From NCBI RefSeq assembly GCF_003097235.1, contig NZ_QEQQ01000014.1:1-64000 (forward strand): a stretch of DNA of 64,000 nt, in the 5' to 3' direction. Positions 43,101 through 50,843 of the stretch are shown one piece after another. The stretch comes from Pseudomonas sp. CC120222-01a. GTDB taxonomy: Bacteria > Pseudomonadota > Gammaproteobacteria > Pseudomonadales > Pseudomonadaceae. The notes beneath the pieces are model-generated. The model was not told the DNA's origin and ran no database searches. It saw only the letters and a program-made list of their open reading frames with translations. The position numbers were made by a program, and so were the translations under genes. Position 1 is the first letter of the stretch, and each line of letters opens with the position of its first letter.

Positions 43101-45288
43101 AGTCGAGGACAAGGAGCGGGCGATCTATCCCGCTACCTTGCCGGAAAACTTGATCACAGCAAGCTGCGATCCGCAGCAATACGATTGTTGGGTCAACCTC
43201 ACGCGCACCACGGTGCACAACCTGGTCGACGACGACACCTGGGTAATCGGCTTGCCCGACACGCAGCGCAAGGATGTGCTTCGCTTTGCCGCCAGCGATG
43301 AGCCGGCGGGTGGCTTCACCCTTGAGTACTGGCTGGAAAATGGCCTGCCGCTGGCCGACCCGGGCAAGACCACCTTGGCCGGCTACGAGAAAGTGGTCTG
43401 GCGCGATGCCAAGGGCACAGGCGTGGCCAACGTGCCGTCACGTCAGGCGCTGGTGGCGTATAGCCGCACCGCGATGCTCGACAAGGCCTCGCTGGACGTG
43501 CTGCGACCCACCTTCGAACAGACCCTGCAAGACCTCGTGACGCAGGCATTGAATGCCCCGGACAACCACCCAGAGGTGCTGCAACGGGTGCGCCAGCGCC
43601 TGCCAACCCTGGCCGAGGGTACATCGCTTTACCCGGTGTTGCTCGCCTACCTGAAGACTGCGCCAGACGATCAAGCCGCCAGTCGCCTGTTGCGCGATGC
43701 CTTGAAATCGGTGATTTCGGTGGATGCCCTGCGCCTGCGCCTGCTGGATGCCGACCCGGTGCGCTTGCCCGACGGCCTGCAAGAGGCGGTATACAAGCAA
43801 AGCCGCGTACCGGATACGGCACTGTGGGCGGTGCTGACCTGGTTTGCCAGCGATGAGGAGGAGGGCAGCGCGACCCTCAACCTGTTGCACGGCAACGTCG
43901 ATGCAGCCCTGGCTCGCGCCGACGCTACCCCCGTACTCTGGCGTGCCGTGTTGAACGCTCTGCAACCGGGCGCTGATGACGTGCCGTTGCCACAGGCCAT
44001 GCAAACCTGGCTGGGCGCTGTACAGACGCTGCTGAACGGCCGCGTGCAAGCAGAGTCGCTGGCTGAGTTGCTCAAGCGCGGCGGCTATGTCGCCATGAGC
44101 CGCGCCGCGGATGCGCCGGAGCTGGCAGACCCCCACGACCCCGGGGAGATCGGTGTACCGGGCATCCCGGGTGAGCCGTTGGTCGAGGAGGCCTACTGCG
44201 GCCACCATGGCATCAGCCACTACCACGACAACACGCTGTTCTGGGTGCCCAGGACGGTGCAGGAGAACACGGTCACTGGGCCCATTCAGCTGGAATACAC
44301 CGCCCATGGCCTGGCGCTGTGTCTGGTCACCGACGCCGCCGGCTTGACCACCACGGTCGAGGCGCATGACTGGCGCTTCATCGCGCCGATCCAGATCAAG
44401 GATGCCAACGACAACACCAGCACCGTCGAGCTCGATGCCCTGGGCCGGGTCCGGCATACCCGCTTCTACGGCACTGAAACCCCTGGCGGCAGTGATGAGG
44501 CGGTGATGAGCGGCTACACCCCGGACGTGCCCTTCGACCCTCCTGCCACGGTCGAGGCCGCGGTGGCGCTCAATCAGAGCAAGAAGGTGCCGGTGGCCCA
44601 GGCGTTCACGGTCGTGGCCGACAGCTGGATGCCATTCGCGCTGAAGGCCGATGGCAGCACCGACCGCAGCAGGCGTTGCGGTGAGTTGGCGTGGCGTCGG
44701 GCTGCCGAGCGCTTGCACCGCGATGGGGTATCGGTGCCGTCGATGATGCAGGGGTGCACGCCGCCCCACGTAATCCAGATCCAGACCGACCGTTACGACA
44801 GCGATCCCGAGCAGCAGGTCAGGGTCAAGGTAGTGCTCAATGGAGGCGGGCAGGTCCTGCAGACGGCCATCCTCAACCCGTCGGGTGAAGCCTTCGTGCG
44901 CACCGAGGTTGGCGGCCTGCAAACCGACGACAAGGGCCAGGCCGTGGTCCAGGACACCGAGGTGCGCTGGGCGGTGACCGGCAAGACCGAATTCGACAAC
45001 AAAGGCCAGGCGGTGCGCGTGTGGTTGCCGTTCTACCTCGATGACTGGCGCTGGGTCAGCGACGACAGCGCGCGCGAGGGCATCTACGCCGACACCCACT
45101 ACTACGATGCGCTGGGCCGTGAATACAAGGTGGTGTGCGCCAACGGCGAGGACGTGGAAGGCGAGTGGGCGAACTACGAACGGCGAGTGCAGGTGTATCC
45201 ATGGTTCACCGTGTCAGAGGACGAGAACGACACCTGGGCCGAGGTCATCGAGCTGGCGCGGGAAAGGGCCCGGCGGACGTTGCGCTGA
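40192..45288 (+). CDS. Tc toxin TcB component (SpvB/TcaC-like) with an inserted helical segment
   Basis: This 1698-aa TcB forms, with TcC, the RHS cocoon that holds the toxic C-terminus. The SpvB-type N-terminus reads SFFTAPALPKGGGTVSIGGG and GRGLSAELTLQYSSG. FG-GAP/VCBS-like propeller repeats follow (GDSQQDVVLL, DTDGAGTTDILYLQPDG), then the TcdB mid regions, and a C-terminus YYDALGREYKVV and YPWFTVSEDENDTW typical of TcB. Family length is near 1480. The surplus sits at about residues 1098-1285, a helix-rich stretch inside a normally short linker after RQALVAYSRTAMLD. The start is 40192 or 40195 (GGAG upstream). Only the SpvB N-terminal domain is present, not its ADP-ribosyltransferase. Confidence 0.9.
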   Translation: MMLDQAASSTVASESPDTSFFTAPALPKGGGTVSIGGGMLSAGGPDGAASWQLPLPSPAGRGLSAELTLQYSSGGGNGAFGAGWDCPMPAVVRMTRFGFPKYDGNDRLAGPSGEEICLAGASRQVSQLPLTDTPGSYTVTPWRARRGSAAERLEHWLDNGSEQSAGFWLHYLGDGSLSLYGWSPSARLQDPAQAQHVACWYLEETVSTRGEHVVYRYRGEDEQGCSDDELAAHPQVTHVYPASVHAMNVTPSDALLIPRGAFVESDFLTFTLFDYGERGADTGVPPPFDTHQPWPLREDRFSFWRYGFNVRVRRLCRDVLLWHRTARMAGTDDDTPTLVARLHLQYDSSAVASVLSTVQQVTHEAHSRMPPLEFALTRPGRAEPVWQALAALDGFWSPAWQLADLYGEGIPGLLYLDQGAWYYRAPQRRQGGLRDEITWGAPQALRIQPDSSTGTLMDLDSDGRPEWLVTAGLSGSFTLAPDGTWGGLVPLSALPSEFNHPHARMTDLTGDSQQDVVLLRALGPRSVRLYPSQGTAGWLAALDQGYEGSVPLPSVEPSEHQLVAFADPAGSGQAHLLRITGKGVTLWPSLGHGRFADAIAIAGFEVENFNASRVFLADTDGAGTTDILYLQPDGIRVFVSQSGNRYQEGAFIPAPPGVTLDTECYLQVADILGQGTADLLLTSQHHGPGLQPCSWLYRFNDKRPWLLETVLDNAGSCTQLTYRSSAQAWLDEKAAVIEATGKTPVSYLPFPVHTVSEITQYNLVTGLCMGSQSTYLGGVWDGKEREFAGFTRLQQTDTHALASQGAAHLSPPARTCTWFYCGIEAHDQFAQGAYTEADHGFDPGAVRFTQWQAEGEQAFEPGPAERAWLLRALRGQLMRVEVYGDDGHARADRPYSVARPRLQVRACATADPLRPAALVTPVQALAITCERTPEDPQIKQDIVLRQDAYGTVLESVSIHYPRRLSLETLEVEDKERAIYPATLPENLITASCDPQQYDCWVNLTRTTVHNLVDDDTWVIGLPDTQRKDVLRFAASDEPAGGFTLEYWLENGLPLADPGKTTLAGYEKVVWRDAKGTGVANVPSRQALVAYSRTAMLDKASLDVLRPTFEQTLQDLVTQALNAPDNHPEVLQRVRQRLPTLAEGTSLYPVLLAYLKTAPDDQAASRLLRDALKSVISVDALRLRLLDADPVRLPDGLQEAVYKQSRVPDTALWAVLTWFASDEEEGSATLNLLHGNVDAALARADATPVLWRAVLNALQPGADDVPLPQAMQTWLGAVQTLLNGRVQAESLAELLKRGGYVAMSRAADAPELADPHDPGEIGVPGIPGEPLVEEAYCGHHGISHYHDNTLFWVPRTVQENTVTGPIQLEYTAHGLALCLVTDAAGLTTTVEAHDWRFIAPIQIKDANDNTSTVELDALGRVRHTRFYGTETPGGSDEAVMSGYTPDVPFDPPATVEAAVALNQSKKVPVAQAFTVVADSWMPFALKADGSTDRSRRCGELAWRRAAERLHRDGVSVPSMMQGCTPPHVIQIQTDRYDSDPEQQVRVKVVLNGGGQVLQTAILNPSGEAFVRTEVGGLQTDDKGQAVVQDTEVRWAVTGKTEFDNKGQAVRVWLPFYLDDWRWVSDDSAREGIYADTHYYDALGREYKVVCANGEDVEGEWANYERRVQVYPWFTVSEDENDTWAEVIELARERARRTLR

Positions 45289-45331
45289 GTTTGGAAGAGG
45301 CGCGTGAGTGGCGCGTCGGGAGAGTTGCAAC

Positions 45332-45375
45332 GCCGGCGGCACGGCCTCGCTGGTTTGAGCGGATTGCGGTGTAAG
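45332..45375 (+). repeat. 44-bp direct repeat, right copy
   Basis: This is a second copy of the ABC ATPase 3' end, starting 43 bases behind the TcB stop. In frame it would still read ARPRWFERIAV and stop, but no gene precedes it. It is followed at once by a REP pair, which was probably the original downstream neighbour of the ATPase gene. Confidence 0.9.
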
Positions 45376-45481
45376 CCTGTGCCGGCCCTTTCGCGGGCTT
45401 GCCCGCTCCCACAGGTACTGCGCAAGCATTCAGGCCTGTGCTGATCTCTGTGGGAGCGGGCGTGCCCGCGAAAGGGCCCGA
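45376..45481. repeat. REP pair upstream of the second ABC operon
   Basis: Two oppositely oriented REP units (gccctttcgcgggcttgccc and the mirrored gggcgtgcccgcgaaaggg) lie between the right direct repeat and the sigma-54 promoter of the next operon. Confidence 0.8.
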
Positions 45482-45592
45482 CCTTGCACGAGAGACCTCG
45501 ATACTGTCGCCACACCAACACTCTGTAGACACTTTGCCCTTGCAACAGCACCCAACCTCCACTAAACCCCAACAAAATCAACCCCTTGAACC

Positions 45593-45608
45593 CGGCACAA
45601 CTCCTGCA
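45593..45608 (+). promoter_or_regulatory. Sigma-54 (-24/-12) promoter of the second ABC operon
   Basis: CGGCACAACTCCTGCA fits the -24/-12 consensus, with GGCAC and TGCA at the proper distance. The start codon is at 45646. A GCAACA-containing partial inverted repeat lies upstream at 45532-45547. Confidence 0.65.
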
Positions 45609-45645
45609 ACAGGCCTCCCAAAGCCCAGTCACCGCAGGAGCGCCC

Positions 45646-47280
45646 TTGAACACACCCATCCTCCCCCTGATCCCGCTCTGTGCCGCCCTGGCCTTGCTCG
45701 GCTGCGGAAAAGCCGAGCAGCACACCGCGCAAAGTACAACGCCGCAACCGGGCGGCACCCTGGTCTACGCCACCGACCGCGAGCCCACTTGCCTCGACCC
45801 GCACGTGGCCGGCGACATGCCTCAGGTGTTCGTCGCCCAGCAGTACCTCGACTCGCTGGTGTCGATGGACAGCCAAGGCCAGATCGGCCCCTGGCTCGCG
45901 ACAAGCTGGGAAGTCTCCCCGGACGGCCTGCGCTACACCTTCCACCTGCGCCGCGATGTGCACTTCACCGACGGCACCCCCTTCAACGCCGAGGCGGTCA
46001 AGGCCAACCTCGACCACATGGCCAACCCCAAGACCCAGTCCAGCACCGCGGGGGGCTATATCCGCCAGTACCGCGGCACCCAGGTGCTTGACGCCTATAC
46101 CGCCGAAGTCACCCTGGCCACGCCCTATGCGGCCTTTCTCGAAGTGCTGGCCCAGGGCTTCCTCGGCATCCAGTCGCCCACCGCGCTGCTGCGCAGCCGC
46201 GACCAGAATTGCGAAAGCCCGGTGGGCAGCGGGCCGTTCAAGGTGGTGCGCTGGGACCGACAGAACCAGGTAGAGCTGGTGCGCAACCCGGACTACAACT
46301 GGGCGCCACCGACGGCGCAGCATCAAGGGCCGGCCTACCTTGAGCGCATCCTCTGGAAGTTCATTCAGGAACCGTCTGTGCGCTTTGCGTCCTTGCAGGC
46401 CGGCGAGGTCGATGTGATCGAAGCGCTGCCGCCAGAGTCCCACGAAGCCGCACGCCGCAACCCGGACCTGGGCCTGATCATCGCCCAGCGCCCGGGCAAC
46501 CCCACCAACGGCACCTTCAACCTGCGCCGCGCCCCGTTCGACGATATCCGCGTGCGCGAAGCCTTCGTGCGCAGCGCCGATGTCGAGGGTGCGCTCAAGA
46601 GCGTGTACTTCGGCGAGTTCCCCCGCGCCGGTGGCCCGCTGAGCATCGCCACACCGTTCTACAGCGGCGACTTCGAACACAGCCAGGACTACGACCCGGC
46701 CCGCGCCGCCACGCTGCTCGACGAAGCTGGCTGGGCCAGCCGCGACAGTGAGGGCTACCGCACAAAGAACGGCCAGCGCCTGCGTGCCGTGGTGCTGATC
46801 GGCGCGCGCACGCCGCCCTCGGAGCTGACCTTGTGGGAACAGGTGCAAGCCACCACGCGCCAGGCCGGCCTGGAACTGGTGCTCGACCAGATGAGCGACG
46901 CCCAGGTCACCGCCCGCCAGGCCGCCTGGGACTACGACATCCGCACCGGCTACTGGAACACCAACACCCCCGACGTGCTGCGCATCATCTTCACCACCGC
47001 CTTCGTGCAACCGGCCGGGGTCGGTGGTTATCACCAGAACTCCTCCGGTTATGCCGACGCAGGCTACGACGCGTTGCTCGACAGTGCCCTGGCCACCCAG
47101 GACGCCGACCAGCGCCGCCAACGTTACTTCAAGGCGCAACAACAGGCCGCCGCGCAGTACCTGCAACTCACCACCTACCCGCAAAGCACGCGCCTGGGCA
47201 TCTACAAGACCGCCCACGGCGTGCGCCTGGAGCCTTCGCTGGCGGTGACCTACCTCTATGACGCATGGGTGAACAAATGA
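45646..47280 (+). CDS. ABC transporter substrate-binding lipoprotein (Dpp/Opp type)
   Basis: This is a 544-aa SBP_bac_5 family protein, paralogous to the one at 17.5 kb. A TTG start at 45646 is chosen because CAGGAG lies seven bases upstream. It gives a clean lipoprotein signal, NTPILPLIPLCAALALLG-Cys20, and translation from further upstream would spoil it. The family stretch LATSWEVSPDGLRYTFHLRRDV and the C-terminal QQAAAQYLQLTTYPQS are present. It heads a complete transporter operon under a sigma-54 promoter. The ligand is unknown but the context points to an organosulfur compound. Confidence 0.87.
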   Translation: MNTPILPLIPLCAALALLGCGKAEQHTAQSTTPQPGGTLVYATDREPTCLDPHVAGDMPQVFVAQQYLDSLVSMDSQGQIGPWLATSWEVSPDGLRYTFHLRRDVHFTDGTPFNAEAVKANLDHMANPKTQSSTAGGYIRQYRGTQVLDAYTAEVTLATPYAAFLEVLAQGFLGIQSPTALLRSRDQNCESPVGSGPFKVVRWDRQNQVELVRNPDYNWAPPTAQHQGPAYLERILWKFIQEPSVRFASLQAGEVDVIEALPPESHEAARRNPDLGLIIAQRPGNPTNGTFNLRRAPFDDIRVREAFVRSADVEGALKSVYFGEFPRAGGPLSIATPFYSGDFEHSQDYDPARAATLLDEAGWASRDSEGYRTKNGQRLRAVVLIGARTPPSELTLWEQVQATTRQAGLELVLDQMSDAQVTARQAAWDYDIRTGYWNTNTPDVLRIIFTTAFVQPAGVGGYHQNSSGYADAGYDALLDSALATQDADQRRQRYFKAQQQAAAQYLQLTTYPQSTRLGIYKTAHGVRLEPSLAVTYLYDAWVNK

Positions 47281-48263
47281 CGATGACGACACCTTCGGTA
47301 ACCGACCCGCGTCGCCAACGCCTGGCCGCCCTGGGCCGGCGCGCCGCCATCCGCCTGGGCGGCGGTGTGCTGGTGCTGTGGGCGGTGGCGACCCTGACGT
47401 TCTTCGCCCTGCGCCTGATGCCGGGCGACCCGGTGCTGGCGATTCTCGGTGGCCCCAGCGCCAACCCGACGCCGGAAGCGATCGAAGCCGCCCGCGTGGA
47501 ATTCGGCCTGGACCAACCTTTGGCCGTGCAATACCTGCTTTACCTCGGGCGGCTGTTGCAAGGCGACCTCGGCGTGTCGTACGCGCAGCACTTGCCGGTT
47601 ACCCGTGTGCTGGCCGAGCAGGGCGGGGCGACACTGGAGCTGACCATCGCCGCGTTGGGACTGGCCTGGTTGCTGGTCCTGCTGCTGACGGTGGTCACTG
47701 CCGGGCGCGGTCGGCTGGTCGGCGGCATCGCTTCGTTGGCCGAAACCCTCAGCGCGGCGCTGCCGCATTTCTGGCTCGGCGTGGTGCTGCTGGCCGTGTT
47801 TGCCTTCGGCCTGCGCTGGTTCCCGCCCGCTGGCAGTGACAGCTTCGCCAGCCTGGTGCTGCCGGCGTTCTCCCTGGCGATTCCCTTGGCCGGGTTCATT
47901 GCCCAGGTCACCCGCGAATCCCTTGAGCTGACCCTCGAACAACCCTTCGTGCTCACGGCTCGCACACGCGGGCTCAGCGACCTCGCCGTGCGTTTCCGCC
48001 ATGCCCTGCGCCACGCCTTGCTGCCTGGCGTTTCGCTGTCGGGCTGGGCCATCGGTGCGCTGATCAGCGGTGCCGTGGTGTGCGAGGTGATCTTCTCGCG
48101 CAAGGGCATCGGCCGCCAGCTGTACCAGGCGGTGCAGGCTCAGGACATGCCCTTGGTGATCGGCGTCAGCCTGGTGGTAGCGGCTGGCTATGTACTGGCG
48201 AACATTCTGGTCGACCTGCTTTACCTGTGGATCGACCCACGGCAACAGGAGGCTGCAGCATGA
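47277..48263 (+). CDS. ABC transporter permease (DppB type)
   Basis: This is a 328-aa inner-membrane permease with a BPD_transp_1 domain, paralogous to the permease at 19.2 kb. LRLMPGDPVLAILGGPSANPTPE marks the DppB N-terminus in pieces, and the EAA loop reads ARTRGLSDLAVRFRHALRHALLPG. The ATG at 47277 overlaps the upstream stop (ATGA); ATGs at 47265 and 47283 are alternatives. It is co-translated with the substrate-binding gene and the DppC-type partner, which follows by a four-base overlap. Confidence 0.9.
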   Translation: MTMTTPSVTDPRRQRLAALGRRAAIRLGGGVLVLWAVATLTFFALRLMPGDPVLAILGGPSANPTPEAIEAARVEFGLDQPLAVQYLLYLGRLLQGDLGVSYAQHLPVTRVLAEQGGATLELTIAALGLAWLLVLLLTVVTAGRGRLVGGIASLAETLSAALPHFWLGVVLLAVFAFGLRWFPPAGSDSFASLVLPAFSLAIPLAGFIAQVTRESLELTLEQPFVLTARTRGLSDLAVRFRHALRHALLPGVSLSGWAIGALISGAVVCEVIFSRKGIGRQLYQAVQAQDMPLVIGVSLVVAAGYVLANILVDLLYLWIDPRQQEAAA

Positions 48264-49123
48264 CTGAACTGACCCTGGGTCGAACCCTCGCGCCGTCGCG
48301 TCGGCAGCGCCAACTGAAGTTGCCGCCGCTGGGTGCCAGCCTGGCCATCCTGTTCCTCTTCGCCCTGGTGTTGGCGGCGTTGGTGCCGGGGTTGTTCACC
48401 CGCATTGACCCGCTCGCCATCGTCCCGCGTGATGCCTTCCAGCCGCCGAGCTGGGCGCACTGGCTGGGCACCGACCAGTCTGGCCGCGACATCTTTGCGC
48501 GGGTCATCCACGGTGCGCGGCAAAGCCTGCTGATCGGCGTCGCGGCCACGGCGATTTCCATGGCCATCGCCATCACCCTCGGTTTGCTCGGTGGCCTTGG
48601 CGGGGCACGTGTGGACCGTGCGCTGGGCTGGTTGCTGGAAGTGCTGTTCGCCTTTCCCAGCCTGGTGCTGGCCTTGCTGTTCGTGGCGGTGTTCGGCAGC
48701 GGCGTCGGCCCGCTGATCGTCGCCACCGGGCTGGGCGGTGCGCCGGGGTATGCGCGCATGGTGCGTGGCCAGGTACTGGCGGTGCGCAATGCCGGTTACA
48801 TCGAGGCGGCGCGGGCATTGGGGCATCCGACGTCGCGCATCGTCCTGCGCCAGCTGTTGCCCAACGCGATGCGGCCGCTGGTGGTGACGCTGACCATGGG
48901 CGTCGGCCAAGCCATCGTCTGGGCTTCGGCGCTGAGCTTCCTCGGTCTCGGCGCAAGGCCTCCGGCGCCGGAGTGGGGAACCCTGTTGTCCATGGGCCGC
49001 GACTTCATCGCCAATGCCTGGTGGCTGACGTTCTTCCCCGGCCTGTTCATCGTCCTCACCACCTTGGCCACGACCGTGACTGGCCGCTATATCCAACAAC
49101 GCCTGGAGGGGCGCCTGCCATGA
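48260..49123 (+). CDS. ABC transporter permease (DppC type)
   Basis: This is a 287-aa inner-membrane permease. The DppC signature WLGTDQSGRDIFARVIHGAR, the EAA loop QVLAVRNAGYIEAARALGHP and the terminal SFLGLGARPPAPEWGTL are all present. The start at 48260 has AGGAGG upstream and overlaps the DppB gene by four bases. Unlike the first ABC operon, here the two permease genes are adjacent, which is the usual order. Confidence 0.9.
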   Translation: MTELTLGRTLAPSRRQRQLKLPPLGASLAILFLFALVLAALVPGLFTRIDPLAIVPRDAFQPPSWAHWLGTDQSGRDIFARVIHGARQSLLIGVAATAISMAIAITLGLLGGLGGARVDRALGWLLEVLFAFPSLVLALLFVAVFGSGVGPLIVATGLGGAPGYARMVRGQVLAVRNAGYIEAARALGHPTSRIVLRQLLPNAMRPLVVTLTMGVGQAIVWASALSFLGLGARPPAPEWGTLLSMGRDFIANAWWLTFFPGLFIVLTTLATTVTGRYIQQRLEGRLP

Positions 49124-50832
49124 ACGACAAGACCCTGATGGTCGAAGGCCTGAACGTGGCCTTTGACGGCCGCAGCGTGGTGCGCGACTTGTCCTTTACC
49201 TTGGCGCCGGGCCGCTGCGTGGCGTTGGTCGGTGAGTCGGGTTCAGGCAAGAGCGTCAGCGCTCGCAGCCTGGTCGGCCTGGCCGGCGCCAAGGCCCAGG
49301 TGAGCGCCCGCCAGCTGAGCTTTGCCGGCCATGATCTGCTCGGCTTGAGCGAGCGCCAGTGGCGTGAAGTGCGCGGCAAGGACATCGGCTTCGTGCTGCA
49401 AGATGCGTTGGTGTCACTCGACCCACTGCGTCCCGTGGGCAAGGAAATCCTCGAAGTGCTGCAGACGCATCGGTACGGCGATCGTCAATCGCGTGCTGCT
49501 CGGGTGCATGAGTTGCTTGAGCGGGTCGGTGTGCCCGACGTCGAACTGCGCGCTCGTCAGCGCCCCGGGCAGTTGTCCGGCGGCCTGCGCCAGCGTGCGC
49601 TGATCGCCAGTGCCCTGGCCCTGGACCCTGCGCTGGTGATTGCCGACGAGCCGACCACCGCACTGGATGCCACGGTGCAGGCGCAGATCCTTGAGGTGTT
49701 CCAGCAGATCAAGGCACGCGGCGCCTCGCTGCTGATCATCAGCCATGACCTGGCGGTGGTCGCGCAACTGGCCGACGAAGTGGTGGTGCTGCGCCATGGC
49801 GAGGTGGTGGAGCAGGGGCCGATGCAGCAGGTGTTGCGCCAGCCTCGGCATCCGTACACCCAGGCCTTGCTGGCGGCGGTGCCGGCCGAGCATCCCCGTG
49901 GCAGCCGGCTGTCACCGGAGCGTGCGGGTGTGCGCCGCGAGCCACGGGCACGCGGGTACAGCGACGTGCTGCTCGAAGGCCGTGGTATTGGCAAGCGCTA
50001 CCTGGGCCCGGACGGCCTGTTGCGCCAGGTGGTGCAAGGGGTCGATTTCACCCTGCGCGCCGGGCGTACCTTGGGCATCGTTGGCGAGTCCGGCTCGGGC
50101 AAGACCACCGTGGCGCGCATCGCCCTCGGCCTGTTGCAACCTGACCAGGGCGAAGTGCTGTATCGCGGCCAGCCGTGGAACCGCCCGGCCAATGCCGTCA
50201 GCGAAGCGACGCGGCGGCCCTTGCGCCGCGACATCAGCGTGATCTACCAGGACCCGCTGGGCTCGTTCGACCCGCGCTGGAGCGTGGCGCAGATTCTCGA
50301 CGACGCCCTGCAGGTGGCCGGTGTCGACGCGGCGGCCCGACCGGCGCGCATTGCGGTGCTGCTCAACCAGGTGCGCCTGCCGGCCGACCTCGCCCGGCGC
50401 CGGCCGTTGCAGCTGTCTGGCGGCCAGCGCCAGCGGGTGGCGATCGCCCGGGCAATCGCCAGCGAGCCGAAGCTGATCATCTGTGACGAGCCGGTCTCGG
50501 CGCTGGACGTGTCGGTGCAGGCCCAAGTGCTCGACCTGCTGGCAGACCTGCAGGACGAACTGGGCCTGGCCTACCTGTTCATCTCCCACGACCTGGGGGT
50601 GATCCGCCATGTCAGCGACGACGTGCTGGTGATGCGTCACGGCCAGGTGGTGGAGCAGGCACCGGTGGAGGTGCTGTTCGAGCGCCCGGCTCACGAATAC
50701 ACCCAACGCTTGCTCGGCGCAGTGCCGCGCCTGCCCGGCAGCGGCGCCGATCTGGTGGTGCCGCCGCTGGACCTGGAGCACGAAGCCTTCGACCTGTTCG
50801 ACGAAACCCGCCTCTGGAAAATCGCCATTTAA
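49120..50832 (+). CDS. ABC transporter ATPase, fused DppD-DppF type
   Basis: This is a 570-aa ATPase with two nucleotide-binding domains. Walker A GESGSGKS is at 38-45 and GESGSGKT from about 322. Signatures are LSGGLRQR and LSGGQRQR, and Walker B motifs ADEPTTALD and CDEPVSALD. It is a paralogue of the ATPase at 24.8 kb but has a different C-terminus (FDETRLWKIAI). It overlaps the permease gene by four bases and drives the second importer. Confidence 0.92.
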   Translation: MNDKTLMVEGLNVAFDGRSVVRDLSFTLAPGRCVALVGESGSGKSVSARSLVGLAGAKAQVSARQLSFAGHDLLGLSERQWREVRGKDIGFVLQDALVSLDPLRPVGKEILEVLQTHRYGDRQSRAARVHELLERVGVPDVELRARQRPGQLSGGLRQRALIASALALDPALVIADEPTTALDATVQAQILEVFQQIKARGASLLIISHDLAVVAQLADEVVVLRHGEVVEQGPMQQVLRQPRHPYTQALLAAVPAEHPRGSRLSPERAGVRREPRARGYSDVLLEGRGIGKRYLGPDGLLRQVVQGVDFTLRAGRTLGIVGESGSGKTTVARIALGLLQPDQGEVLYRGQPWNRPANAVSEATRRPLRRDISVIYQDPLGSFDPRWSVAQILDDALQVAGVDAAARPARIAVLLNQVRLPADLARRRPLQLSGGQRQRVAIARAIASEPKLIICDEPVSALDVSVQAQVLDLLADLQDELGLAYLFISHDLGVIRHVSDDVLVMRHGQVVEQAPVEVLFERPAHEYTQRLLGAVPRLPGSGADLVVPPLDLEHEAFDLFDETRLWKIAI

Positions 50833-50843
50833 AGGACTGAACC

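Larger units (their letters stand above)
26422..45331. other. Tc toxin island bracketed by a 44-bp direct repeat
   Basis: This segment of about 18.9 kb carries TcA part 1, TcA part 2, the seven-module protein and TcB, all on the + strand, with no ABC-related genes. The exact direct repeat at both ends indicates insertion at the 3' end of the ATPase gene with regeneration of its last codons. No integrase or transposase gene is present inside. Confidence 0.65.

Noticed and set aside
40192..45288. SpvB similarity read as an ADP-ribosyltransferase toxin
   Set aside because: Only the SpvB N-terminal structural domain is present, as in all TcB proteins. The catalytic ART domain is missing.
26422..45331. 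Search for an integrase or transposase within the bracketed island
   Set aside because: None of the coding sequence inside shows recombinase motifs, so the element, if mobile, would need a recombinase from elsewhere.
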